From contig JAEYYY010000784.1 in the NCBI GenBank assembly GCA_023430775.1, positions 1-13,081 of the forward strand: a stretch of DNA of 13,081 bases, read 5' to 3'. Shown piece by piece: positions 1-6,729 of the stretch. Source of the stretch: Pseudomonadota bacterium. Its GTDB lineage: Bacteria; Myxococcota_A; Polyangia; Haliangiales; Haliangiaceae. Each line of letters opens with the position of its first letter. Position 1 is the stretch's first letter. The notes under the pieces are model-generated. The model saw only the letters and a list, made by a program, of their open reading frames with translations, made no database searches and was not told where the DNA came from. Made by a program: the position numbers and the translations under genes.

Positions 1-891
1 ACCGGCGGTGTGCCGGCAACTGCGCAGTACCTCGCAGATCTCGTCGAGCGACGGTCGATCGTCCGCTGCCTTCGCGAGCATTCGGACGATCAGGTGATCG
101 AGCTCGGCGGGGATATTCGGGTTGAGCGAGGCCGGCGAGCGCGGAGGCTCGTACAGCTGCTGCGCGATCATGTCGGCGACGTTGGTGGCGGCGAACACGA
201 TCTCGCCGGTCACCAGCTCGAACAGCAGCGCGCCGAGCGCGTAGATGTCGGTCCGGTGATCGACGCTCTCGCCGCGCGCCTGCTCGGGCGAGATATACGC
301 GGGCGTGCCGAGCATGCTACCGGTCTGCGTCCGGTTGCTGGCGTCGCCTCCGAGCAGCTTCGCGATGCCGAAGTCGAGCAGCTTCACCGCCGGGCGGTCG
401 CCCTTGACCTCGACGAGGAACACGTTGTCCGGCTTGAGGTCGCGGTGAACGATGCCCTGCTCGTGCGCGGCCCGCAGCGGCAACGCCATCGTCTCGATCA
501 CGGCGACGGCCTCGTCGAGCGACATGCCACCGCGCCCGATCCGATCGCGCAGGCTCTCGCCGCGCAAGCACTCCATCACGAAGTACTGGCGACCGTCGGG
601 GAGTGTGCCGAACGCGAAGATGTCGACGATGTTCGGGTGACCGATCTGATTGACCGAGCGTGCTTCCTGGATGAACCGCTGCACCGACTCGGCGTCCATC
701 GACAGCTGCGGATGCAGCACCTTGATCGCGGCGCGCTTCGCGATCACCGGATGTACGGCCGAGTACACCTTCCCCATCCCACCCTTGCCGAGCACGCCCT
801 CGACCTGGTACTCGCCAACCATCGTGCCGGGCGCGAGGTCGGCCTCCACGGTCGACTTCGGGACTTCGGTGAACGCCGTCTCCGCGGTCAT
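1..891 (-). CDS. Ser/Thr protein kinase (Hanks type), N-terminal kinase domain, C-terminus beyond left edge
   Basis: The first 297 residues of a eukaryotic-type Ser/Thr kinase are visible, with no stop before base 1, so the 3' end is missing. The kinase domain starts near residue 28. Visible motifs are the glycine loop GKGGMGKV (35-42), the ATP-anchoring Lys57 in AIKVL, the probable helix-C Glu76, the catalytic loop HRDLKPDN (149-156), DFG (173-175), a GTPAYISPE activation segment (SPE replaces the usual APE, 201-203) and the late Arg279 in DDRPS. All key catalytic residues are present, so it should be active. The region before the domain is short and has no membrane segment; any anchor or sensor must lie past the left edge. 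ATG at 891 is chosen because AAGG sits four bases upstream; an ATG at 929 is out of frame. It lies 89 bases after the small membrane gene on the same strand, separated by a strong inverted repeat. Substrate unknown. Confidence 0.93.
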   Translation of the reverse strand, partial: MTAETAFTEVPKSTVEADLAPGTMVGEYQVEGVLGKGGMGKVYSAVHPVIAKRAAIKVLHPQLSMDAESVQRFIQEARSVNQIGHPNIVDIFAFGTLPDGRQYFVMECLRGESLRDRIGRGGMSLDEAVAVIETMALPLRAAHEQGIVHRDLKPDNVFLVEVKGDRPAVKLLDFGIAKLLGGDASNRTQTGSMLGTPAYISPEQARGESVDHRTDIYALGALLFELVTGEIVFAATNVADMIAQQLYEPPRSPASLNPNIPAELDHLIVRMLAKAADDRPSLDEICEVLRSCRHTAG

Positions 892-898
892 ACGCCTT

Positions 899-943
899 GG
901 GCGTGACGAACGGCGGAACGATGTTCCATGGCTCGTCACGCCC
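899..943 (-). promoter_or_regulatory. Nested inverted repeat in the leader of the kinase gene
   Basis: Arms GGGCGTGACGA (899-909) and TCGTCACGCCC (933-943) are perfectly complementary over 11 bp. The 23-base spacer contains a second inverted repeat, GGAAC (915-919) and GTTCC (923-927). In the minus-strand transcript the structure ends just before AAGG and the ATG at 891, so it could act as a leader hairpin affecting translation, or as DNA operator half-sites with a TGACG-type core. No T-run follows, so a classic intrinsic terminator for the upstream gene is unlikely. The repeat is seen directly; its role is inferred. Confidence 0.55.
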
Positions 944-980
944 GGGATCGCGTGGAATCACCGAGTCTTGGAGCTGCAGA

Positions 981-1373
981 TCACAGGGTCGCGAGGAACC
1001 GGACGCCCGACAGGCTGAACGCGAACAGGTAGGCGTACCCGAACCGCTCGAGCGGCACGGTGTCGTGGTTGTTGCGCTTCAGCAGCCAGCCGATCGCGGC
1101 CGACAGCAGGCCGGCGATCACGGGACCGAGGAACAGATATGCGACCCGCGCGAGGTCACCGTGGATCAGGGAGTCGCGCCAGACGATCAGCGACAGCCCG
1201 CCGAGCGCCGCGCCGATCGCGAGGTGGCTGACGATCGACGCGGTCGGCGACCGTGGCGTCGAGCTGCGGTACGGCTGCAGCGCGTGCTCGCCGACGAGGC
1301 CGAGCGCCTGGGCGATCAGCTGGATCAGGAGCTCGCCGACCAGCTCGAGCAGCACCTCGAAGATGGCTTCCAT
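981..1373 (-). CDS. Small multi-pass membrane protein, translationally coupled to the upstream kinase
   Basis: Encodes 130 residues. The first 30 form an amphipathic or hydrophobic helix rich in Leu and Ile (MEAIFEVLLELVGELLIQL). Three hydrophobic stretches follow, near residues 48-66, 76-98 and 110-128, joined by short polar loops, which fits an inner-membrane protein. An upstream in-frame ATG at 1391 exists, but a GGAGGT ribosome binding site five bases before the ATG at 1373 settles the start. The stop of the preceding kinase (TGA, 1377-1375) is separated from this ATG by a single base, so termination and re-initiation are probably coupled. I do not recognise the family. Its position between two Ser/Thr kinase genes suggests a partner or substrate of one of them, but this rests on context only. 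Confidence 0.85.
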   Translation of the reverse strand: MEAIFEVLLELVGELLIQLIAQALGLVGEHALQPYRSSTPRSPTASIVSHLAIGAALGGLSLIVWRDSLIHGDLARVAYLFLGPVIAGLLSAAIGWLLKRNNHDTVPLERFGYAYLFAFSLSGVRFLATL

Positions 1374-1386
1374 CTCAGACCTCCCG
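1369..1386 (-). promoter_or_regulatory. GGAGGT ribosome binding site overlapping the kinase stop codon
   Basis: On the minus strand GGAGGT lies within the last codons of the kinase gene, five bases before the ATG at 1373 and next to the TGA at 1377-1375. It is the clearest Shine-Dalgarno sequence in this window. It decides the start of the small membrane protein against the upstream ATG at 1391 and implies coupled translation. Confidence 0.75.
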
Positions 1387-2964
1387 GCCACCGAGATCGA
1401 TCGTCATCGTGATCGTCGGCTCGTGGCCGAGCTCGATGTGGCGATCGCTCTTCTTCTTCTCGCTCGCGCGGAACCGCTTCCACCACTCGGTCGCGTCGGC
1501 ATCGCTCCAGTTACCGGCCGAGGCGACCGTGCGCAGCAGCGACGCCAGCGTGCGCGCATCGGGGCGCTTCGCCGGCGTCTTCTCGAGGCACGTCATGATC
1601 ACGTGCTCGAGCGCGCTCGGGACCGCGCGGTGCTGCGAGGGCGGCACCGGCGTCTCGGTGACGTGCGCGATGCAGATCTCGACCGAGCTGGTGCCCTCGA
1701 ACAGCGGCTTCGCGGTGAGCAGGTAGTAGCCGACCGCGCCGAGCGCGTAGATGTCGCTCGCCGGGCTGACGCTATCGGGCTCGCTCACCGCCTCGGGGGC
1801 GATGTAGTGCGGCGTGCCGAGGATCAGCCGCGACGATTGCCCGGCGTCCTCGGTGATCTCCTTGACCAGGCCGAAGTCGACGACCTTCGCGACATCGGGC
1901 GTCGCCCCGCGCTCGCACAGGATGATGTTCGCCGGCTTGATATCGCGGTGGACGATGCCGCTGGTGTGCGCCTCGTGGAGCGCGCCGCAGACCTGGACGA
2001 GGATCGCGATCACCCGATCGCTCGGCTGCGGCCCGTGCTCGGCGACGAGCCGATCGAGGTCGATGCCGTCGAGATACTCCATCGCGTAGTAGAAGATGCC
2101 CTCCGGGTTTCGCCCGTAATCGAACACCGCCACCGTGTTCGGATGCGTGAGCTGACTCATGTGCTGCACCTCGCGCTCGAAGCGCTCCACCGTGGCGCCG
2201 CCGATCCGGCTCGGGATCAGCAGCTTGATCGCGGTCGGTCGCCGCAGCAGCGCGTGGTGCGCGCGATAGACCTCGCCCATACCGCCCTCGCCGATCTTGC
2301 GATCCAGCGTGTACTGGCCGAGCTGCATCGCCACCGACACCTGCTTGCGCAGCCCGTAGATGATCTGCGAGCCGATCGTCGCCAGCGTGATGATGATCGT
2401 CGAGATCACGAGGTCCGCGATCACGAACGCCCACGACGGCAGCTCCTGGTGGCCGCTGACCGCGATCGCGACGCACGTCATCGGCAGGAACGTCAGGATG
2501 CCGGTGACCAGCGTGCGGCGACCGGTCGACGGCACCACGATCGCGCGCAGCAGCACCATGAAGCTCGCGTAGAGCAGGCAGCCGTAGGCGCTCGGCCGCA
2601 GCTCGCGCGCGAACCACGCGGACGCACCGAACGCGAGGCCGGTACTGATCGCGTAGATCGCGTCGATCCGGTGGAGCTGCTCCATGGTCAGCGTCCGGCG
2701 CACCAGGAACACGCGCCAGATCACGGCGAGCGCGATGACGCCGGCGAACGCGAACCAGTTGATGATCCACTCGTCCTCCGGCTCGATCTCCGGGTAGCCG
2801 AAGTACATGAGGAAGGTGAAGCCGAGGAGGACGATGAACGCCCAGAACATCAGCTTCGACAGCACCTCGAGGCGCTCCTGGAGGTAGGCCCGGGACTCCT
2901 CGTCGGCCTCGCGCGCGACCCAGGCCGCACGGTTGACCCGACGGGATCCCGAGGTACCTGCCAT
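1375..2964 (-). CDS. Membrane-anchored Ser/Thr protein kinase with N-terminal multi-pass module
   Basis: A 529-residue protein. Residues 1-35 are soluble and charged. About six hydrophobic segments follow (near 38-57, 68-88, 102-120, 125-145, 150-170 and 178-205), and then a kinase domain from about 218 to 480. Kinase motifs are complete: GEGGMGEV (225-232), Lys247 in AIKLL, HRDIKPAN (339-346), DFG (363-365), APE (389-391) and Arg467. A 45-residue tail ends in a Thr/Ile-rich stretch, ITMTIDLGG. This order, membrane part first and kinase last, is the reverse of PknB-type receptor kinases, so the membrane bundle rather than an external domain is the likely sensor. The reading frame stays open well upstream of 2964, but ATG at 2964 is the first start that gives kinase-like protein and fits a divergent gap with msrB; its ribosome site is weak. 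It is the first gene of a three-gene minus-strand unit. Confidence 0.92.
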   Translation of the reverse strand: MAGTSGSRRVNRAAWVAREADEESRAYLQERLEVLSKLMFWAFIVLLGFTFLMYFGYPEIEPEDEWIINWFAFAGVIALAVIWRVFLVRRTLTMEQLHRIDAIYAISTGLAFGASAWFARELRPSAYGCLLYASFMVLLRAIVVPSTGRRTLVTGILTFLPMTCVAIAVSGHQELPSWAFVIADLVISTIIITLATIGSQIIYGLRKQVSVAMQLGQYTLDRKIGEGGMGEVYRAHHALLRRPTAIKLLIPSRIGGATVERFEREVQHMSQLTHPNTVAVFDYGRNPEGIFYYAMEYLDGIDLDRLVAEHGPQPSDRVIAILVQVCGALHEAHTSGIVHRDIKPANIILCERGATPDVAKVVDFGLVKEITEDAGQSSRLILGTPHYIAPEAVSEPDSVSPASDIYALGAVGYYLLTAKPLFEGTSSVEICIAHVTETPVPPSQHRAVPSALEHVIMTCLEKTPAKRPDARTLASLLRTVASAGNWSDADATEWWKRFRASEKKKSDRHIELGHEPTITMTIDLGGREV

Positions 2965-3045
2965 CGCGTCCAGGCTATCGAACTTCCCACGGGATTTCTC
3001 GCCCGGGCCCGGTAACCTCGGGCCAACCGCGCCGTATGCGCGTAC
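2965..3045. promoter_or_regulatory. Divergent intergenic region between the membrane kinase and msrB
   Basis: These 81 bases must hold the promoters of both divergent genes. I cannot assign convincing -35 and -10 boxes. The most regular element is an inverted repeat, GGCCCG (3006-3011) and CGGGCC (3019-3024), around a 7-base loop. It could be an operator or simply a product of high GC content. Confidence 0.3.
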
Positions 3046-3627
3046 ATGAAGACGATGACGCGCCGGGTTCTTGGAGCTCTTGCTTTCACCCTCGCCGCCT
3101 GCACCGCGGCGGGCGATTCCAACGCCGACTCGATGGCGACGGACACGATGAAGAAGGACATGATGAAGAAGCCGATCGTGATGCGCACGAGCAAGCCATC
3201 GGCCGACGTCCTCAAGAAGGAGCTCACCCCGCTCCAGTTCTCGGTCACCCAGCTGAACGATACCGAGCGTCCGTTCCACAACGAGTACTGGAACAATCAC
3301 GCCGCCGGCATCTACGTCGACATCACCACCGGTCAGCCGCTGTTCAGCTCGACCCACAAGTTCGACTCCGGCACCGGGTGGCCGAGCTTCTACCAGCCGA
3401 TCGACAAGGGCGCGCTGCTCGAGAAGGACGACATGACCCACGGCATGGACCGCACCGAGGTCCGCTCGAAGATCGGCGACGCTCACCTCGGCCACGTGTT
3501 CGCCGACGGCCCCAAGCCGACCGGCCTGCGCTACTGCATCAACTCGGCGTCGCTGCGCTTCGTCCCGGCGGCCGAGCTCGAGAAGCACGGCTACGCGAAG
3601 TACAAGCCGCTGTTCGCGAAGAAGTGA
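3046..3627 (+). CDS. msrB: Peptide-methionine (R)-S-oxide reductase MsrB, predicted lipoprotein
   Basis: MsrB reduces the R-epimer of methionine sulfoxide in proteins. The 193-residue product has a lipoprotein signal (basic start, hydrophobic core, lipobox LAAC with Cys19), so it should be attached to a membrane and act in the envelope. The MsrB domain spans about 55-190, with GIYVDITTGQPLFSS (88-102), SGTGWPSF (108-115), DAHLGHVF (145-152) and RYCINSASL (162-170); Cys164 is the catalytic cysteine. Both CxxC zinc-binding pairs of zinc-type MsrBs are absent. The position that carries the resolving Cys in Neisseria-type MsrB (SGCGWPSF) is Thr110 here. Residues 30-46 are rich in Met and Lys. ATG at 3046 is used, though Met4 (3055) would also give a good signal peptide. 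It is followed after 16 bases by the 748-residue gene on the same strand. Confidence 0.9.
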   Translation: MKTMTRRVLGALAFTLAACTAAGDSNADSMATDTMKKDMMKKPIVMRTSKPSADVLKKELTPLQFSVTQLNDTERPFHNEYWNNHAAGIYVDITTGQPLFSSTHKFDSGTGWPSFYQPIDKGALLEKDDMTHGMDRTEVRSKIGDAHLGHVFADGPKPTGLRYCINSASLRFVPAAELEKHGYAKYKPLFAKK

Positions 3628-3643
3628 GTAGGATAGCCGTCGG

Positions 3644-5890
3644 ATGACGGCTGCACTCGAGGCGGCGATCGAAGCGAGCCCCGACGACATCGAGGCGTAC
3701 TACGTCTACGGCGACTGGCTCCAGACCAGGAACGATCCGCGCGGCGAGCTGATCGCGCTGCAGGCCGCGCAGTCGCGCGATCCCGACGACAAGAAGCTCG
3801 CGCAGCGCGCGACCAAGCACCTCCAGGCCCACAGCGATGTCTTGATCGGTGCGCTCGGCAACCACGGGAAGAAGCTGAGGCTGGTGTGGCGGTGGGGCTT
3901 CCTGCGTGGTGCCGAGCTCGAGCTCGATCGCGCCGCGCTACCCGGCGTGCTGCGCGCGCTGGTCCGCCATCCCTCGAGCCGGTTCCTCACCTGGTTGCGG
4001 TTCGCGGGCAAGCAGGTCGAGGTCGACACCGTCGTCAACGTCTTGCTCGAGGAGAAGCGCCCGACCACGCTGGGCGAGCTCGCGATCAGCGGGCTCACCG
4101 ACGAGGCGCGCGACAAGCTGGCCGCGGTGTTCCCGCGCCTCGGCCGCGCGCAACAGAGCGAGTGGCGAACGATCCTCGCTGCCGTCGAGCAGCAGCGCAA
4201 GCTCGACGTCAAGTACGACGCCAGCAAGTTGCCCGCGCTCGAGGCTCGCCCCGGTGTCGATGTCGACGTCGAACCGGAGCAGATCCTGCGCGCGCTGCGG
4301 CTCGAGCTCGACCGGAACAAGCCGGTCGAAGCGGTCGCGGCGATGCGGCGCTCGTTCACCGCGGAGTCACTCGATCGATTCGCGGTCGCGGTCGGCAAGC
4401 AGTTCGAGAAGAGCGACGAACAGGCCGCGATGAAGTGGGGCTTCCTCGCGATGGGCAAGCTCGGCGGCGCCACCACCGCGCGCTGGCTCGGCGATCGGCT
4501 CGGCAACTGGTCTCACCAGCGCGCCATGCAGGCCGTCGGCTTGCTCGCCGAGATCGGCACGCCGGAGGCGCTGTTCGAGATCTACGCGATGGTCAGCGAC
4601 CGCCGCCACAACCAGCCGCGGCGGGACGATGCGACCCGGGTGCTCGACGGGATCGCGCACCAGCGCAAGCTGGGGGTCGAGGAGATGCTCGATCGCTCGG
4701 TGCCCGTCGCGCTGACGCCGCGGCTTCGCGAGACCGAGACTCGCCGGCTCCTCGCACAGATGATCGATGGCCGGCGCATGGATCACCGCGACTTCCTCCG
4801 CCACGTCGTCACCCATCCCGGAGTCGGCCCGCTCGCCGAGCGCTTGATCTGGGCGAGCTACGACGGCGGCGATGTCGAGCTGACGTTCCGCAGCACCGGG
4901 GAACAGGTCGTCGACCTCGAGGGCAACACCGTCGATCTCGAGGGCGCGAGCATCGGCATCGTCCACCCCGCGGAGCTCTCTCCGGCGACCCGCGCCGAGC
5001 TCGCCGCCGGCTGGCGCGAGGCCTTCGAGGCGCTCGGCATCGAGCCGCTGTTCCCGCAGCTCGAGCGCCGGGTCTTCGAGCCGCGCCCGAACGACGATGG
5101 CGTCAAGCTCACGCGCTTCAAGCTCCGCTTCGTCGGCTTCGACGAGCTTCGCAACGCGTTCGCGATGCTCGACTGGGTGGGAGTCCGCGATGACGACGAG
5201 CACTGGGGCACCACCGAGTTCGAGCGCTGGTTCCGGCGCGATAGCGTGCGCGCCACCGCCCACATCATCGACGGCGCGATCGGCGTGGTGACGTTCGCCA
5301 GCGGCGGCAAGCAGGTGTCGTTCGGCAAGCTGCACCGGGTGACGAAGAGCGAGATCCTCCTCGACCTCGAGACTGCGACGGCCAAACCGGATCAAGCGCC
5401 GAGCGAGATCCAGACCGCGAGCACGCCGCTCGAGCCGATCGAGAAAGGCGCTCGCGTCCGGATCCTGCGCGGTCAGGGAGCCGGTCAGAGCGGCGTCGTG
5501 TTCTGGACCGGCGACGGCAACCGAGGACCGCGGTGCGGGATTCGCGGCGACGACGGCGAGACCTACTGGTCGGACGTGGCGGCGCTCGAGCTGACCGACG
5601 AGACCAAGCCGGCCGCAGCCCCGAAGGCAGCGAAGGCCGCGGCGAAGAAACCGGCGAAGCGCCCGATCGTCGACGACGACGACGAGGACGCGCCGGCGCC
5701 CGCGCCCGCGGGTCTCGCGAAGGGCACCCAGGTCAACTGGCGAAAGGGCAAGCACACCGGGACCGGCGTCGTGTTCTGGGTGGGCAAGAACAAGTTCGGC
5801 GACGGCATGCGCGCCGGCATCAAGGACGACGAGACCGGCGAGACGGTGTGGGCCGACACCAGCGATTGCCAGCCGGCCAAGCGCGACTGA
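3644..5890 (+). CDS. TIGR02996-domain protein with DUF4132-like region and two C-terminal repeat modules
   Basis: A 748-residue cytoplasmic-looking protein with no signal peptide or membrane segment. Residues 1-45 match the TIGR02996 repeat-companion pattern (YVYGDWLQTRNDPRGELIALQ). Residues 205-350 are helical and HEAT-like. Residues about 380-575 resemble the C-terminal part of DUF4132 proteins, with the typical stretch GIVHPAELS (438-446), then FEALGIEPLFPQL (461-473). Two related modules close the protein, at about 600-651 and 693-744. Both carry a GVVFW strand and end in GET-W/V-ADT or GETYWSDV, which suggests small beta-barrels (KOW- or SH3-like). They are joined by an Ala/Lys/Pro linker with an acidic run. 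The start has AGGA ten bases upstream. Function is not known; family members occur as paralogues in myxobacteria and planctomycetes. It is probably cotranscribed with msrB, and converges on the next gene with only three bases between stops. Confidence 0.88.
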   Translation: MTAALEAAIEASPDDIEAYYVYGDWLQTRNDPRGELIALQAAQSRDPDDKKLAQRATKHLQAHSDVLIGALGNHGKKLRLVWRWGFLRGAELELDRAALPGVLRALVRHPSSRFLTWLRFAGKQVEVDTVVNVLLEEKRPTTLGELAISGLTDEARDKLAAVFPRLGRAQQSEWRTILAAVEQQRKLDVKYDASKLPALEARPGVDVDVEPEQILRALRLELDRNKPVEAVAAMRRSFTAESLDRFAVAVGKQFEKSDEQAAMKWGFLAMGKLGGATTARWLGDRLGNWSHQRAMQAVGLLAEIGTPEALFEIYAMVSDRRHNQPRRDDATRVLDGIAHQRKLGVEEMLDRSVPVALTPRLRETETRRLLAQMIDGRRMDHRDFLRHVVTHPGVGPLAERLIWASYDGGDVELTFRSTGEQVVDLEGNTVDLEGASIGIVHPAELSPATRAELAAGWREAFEALGIEPLFPQLERRVFEPRPNDDGVKLTRFKLRFVGFDELRNAFAMLDWVGVRDDDEHWGTTEFERWFRRDSVRATAHIIDGAIGVVTFASGGKQVSFGKLHRVTKSEILLDLETATAKPDQAPSEIQTASTPLEPIEKGARVRILRGQGAGQSGVVFWTGDGNRGPRCGIRGDDGETYWSDVAALELTDETKPAAAPKAAKAAAKKPAKRPIVDDDDEDAPAPAPAGLAKGTQVNWRKGKHTGTGVVFWVGKNKFGDGMRAGIKDDETGETVWADTSDCQPAKRD

Positions 5891-5895
5891 GCGCT
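5880..5895. terminator. Possible minimal bidirectional hairpin at the convergent gene ends
   Basis: AGCGC (5880-5884) and GCGCT (5891-5895) can pair around a 6-base loop that contains the TGA of the plus-strand gene. It overlaps the ends of both convergent genes. The stem is only 5 bp and there is no clear T-run, so a terminator role is weakly supported. Confidence 0.2.
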
Positions 5896-6679
5896 ACTTC
5901 TTACCGAACAGCTCGTCGAAGAACGCCTTCATCGCCGCCCACGACCGGACGTCCGCGTGGGCGTCGTAGGCGCAGCCCTTCGACGGATCGTTGCCGGCAT
6001 CCTTGTGCGTGAAGCAGTGGACGGCGCCGCCGTACTCGACGAGCTGCCAGTCGACCTTGGCATCGGTGAGCTCCTTCTCGAACGCCGCCTTGTCGGCATC
6101 GCTGATGCCCTTGTCCGACGCGCCGTGAAGCACGAGCACCTTGGCCTTGATGTTCTTGCCGTCGGCCGGCGCCGGCGAATCGAGGCCGCCGTGGAAGCTG
6201 ACGACGCCCTTGACCTTCGCGCCGCTGCGCGCCAGCTCGAGCACCGTGGTGCCGCCGAAGCAGTAGCCGATCGCGGCGGTCTTCGAACCGTCGACCTCCT
6301 TGCGGGCGGTCAGCGCGGCGAGCCCGGCGTTGACCCGCTCGCGGAGCAGCTTGCGATCCTTCTTGTACTTGCCCGCCTGGGCGGCGGCCTCGTCGCGATT
6401 CTTCGGACGCACGCCCTTGCCGTAGATGTCGGCGACCAGCGCGACGTAGCCCATCTCGGCGAGCATCTCGGCCCGCTTCTTCGCGTTGTCGTCGATGCCC
6501 ATCCAGGCGTGGACGACGAGCACGCCGGGCCGCTTGTCCTTGGCAGCGTCGTCGTACGCGAGATAGCCCTCGAGCACGGTGCCGCCCTGCTTGTACTCGA
6601 CCGTCTGCGTCTTGACTTTGGCGTGCGCATCCGCGGCGCCGAGGACCGCGAGTGCGAACAGCGTGATCAGAAGCTTCAT
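5894..6679 (-). CDS. Dienelactone hydrolase family protein with signal peptide
   Basis: A 261-residue alpha/beta hydrolase. A Sec signal peptide covers residues 1-20 (MKLLITLFALAVLG, cleavage after AHA), so the enzyme should be exported. The fold is recognisable from PGVLVVHAWMGID (51-63) and ALVADIYGKG (80-89). The nucleophile elbow GYCFGG puts Cys140 at the active site, as in dienelactone hydrolases. Asp189 (HGASDK) and His221 (AVHCFTH) complete the triad. Family members hydrolyse lactones or esters; the true substrate here is unknown, and no aromatic-degradation genes lie nearby, so a role in chlorocatechol breakdown is not implied. Two ATGs are possible (6688 and 6679). AAGG lies nine bases before the one at 6679 and overlaps the other, so 6679 is chosen. 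The gene is divergent from the next one with a 50-base gap. Confidence 0.9.
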   Translation of the reverse strand: MKLLITLFALAVLGAADAHAKVKTQTVEYKQGGTVLEGYLAYDDAAKDKRPGVLVVHAWMGIDDNAKKRAEMLAEMGYVALVADIYGKGVRPKNRDEAAAQAGKYKKDRKLLRERVNAGLAALTARKEVDGSKTAAIGYCFGGTTVLELARSGAKVKGVVSFHGGLDSPAPADGKNIKAKVLVLHGASDKGISDADKAAFEKELTDAKVDWQLVEYGGAVHCFTHKDAGNDPSKGCAYDAHADVRSWAAMKAFFDELFGKK

Positions 6680-6729
6680 GGCGGGCATCCTTGCACACGG
6701 CGGCCCACCGAGGGCATCTACGACATCCG

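Noticed and set aside
899..943. Intrinsic terminator interpretation of the leader inverted repeat
   Set aside because: No T-run on either strand after the stem, and it abuts the kinase ribosome site.
1060..3015. Open frame of 651 codons on the plus strand over the membrane kinase
   Set aside because: Arg/Asp/Leu-rich shadow of the kinase on the other strand; the minus strand carries all kinase motifs.
2965..3690. N-terminal extension of the membrane kinase to 3690
   Set aside because: It would run antisense through all of msrB; the first 242 residues have no kinase or membrane features and are GC-shadow in composition.
4367..5755. Open frame of 462 codons antisense to the 748-residue gene
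   Set aside because: Shadow frame; no recognisable motif, and it lies inside a gene with domain support.
6691..6729. Upstream ATG (6691) for the unknown 339-residue gene
   Set aside because: It adds His/Arg-rich residues and would fill the leader of the divergent hydrolase gene; the 6730 start leaves a normal gap.
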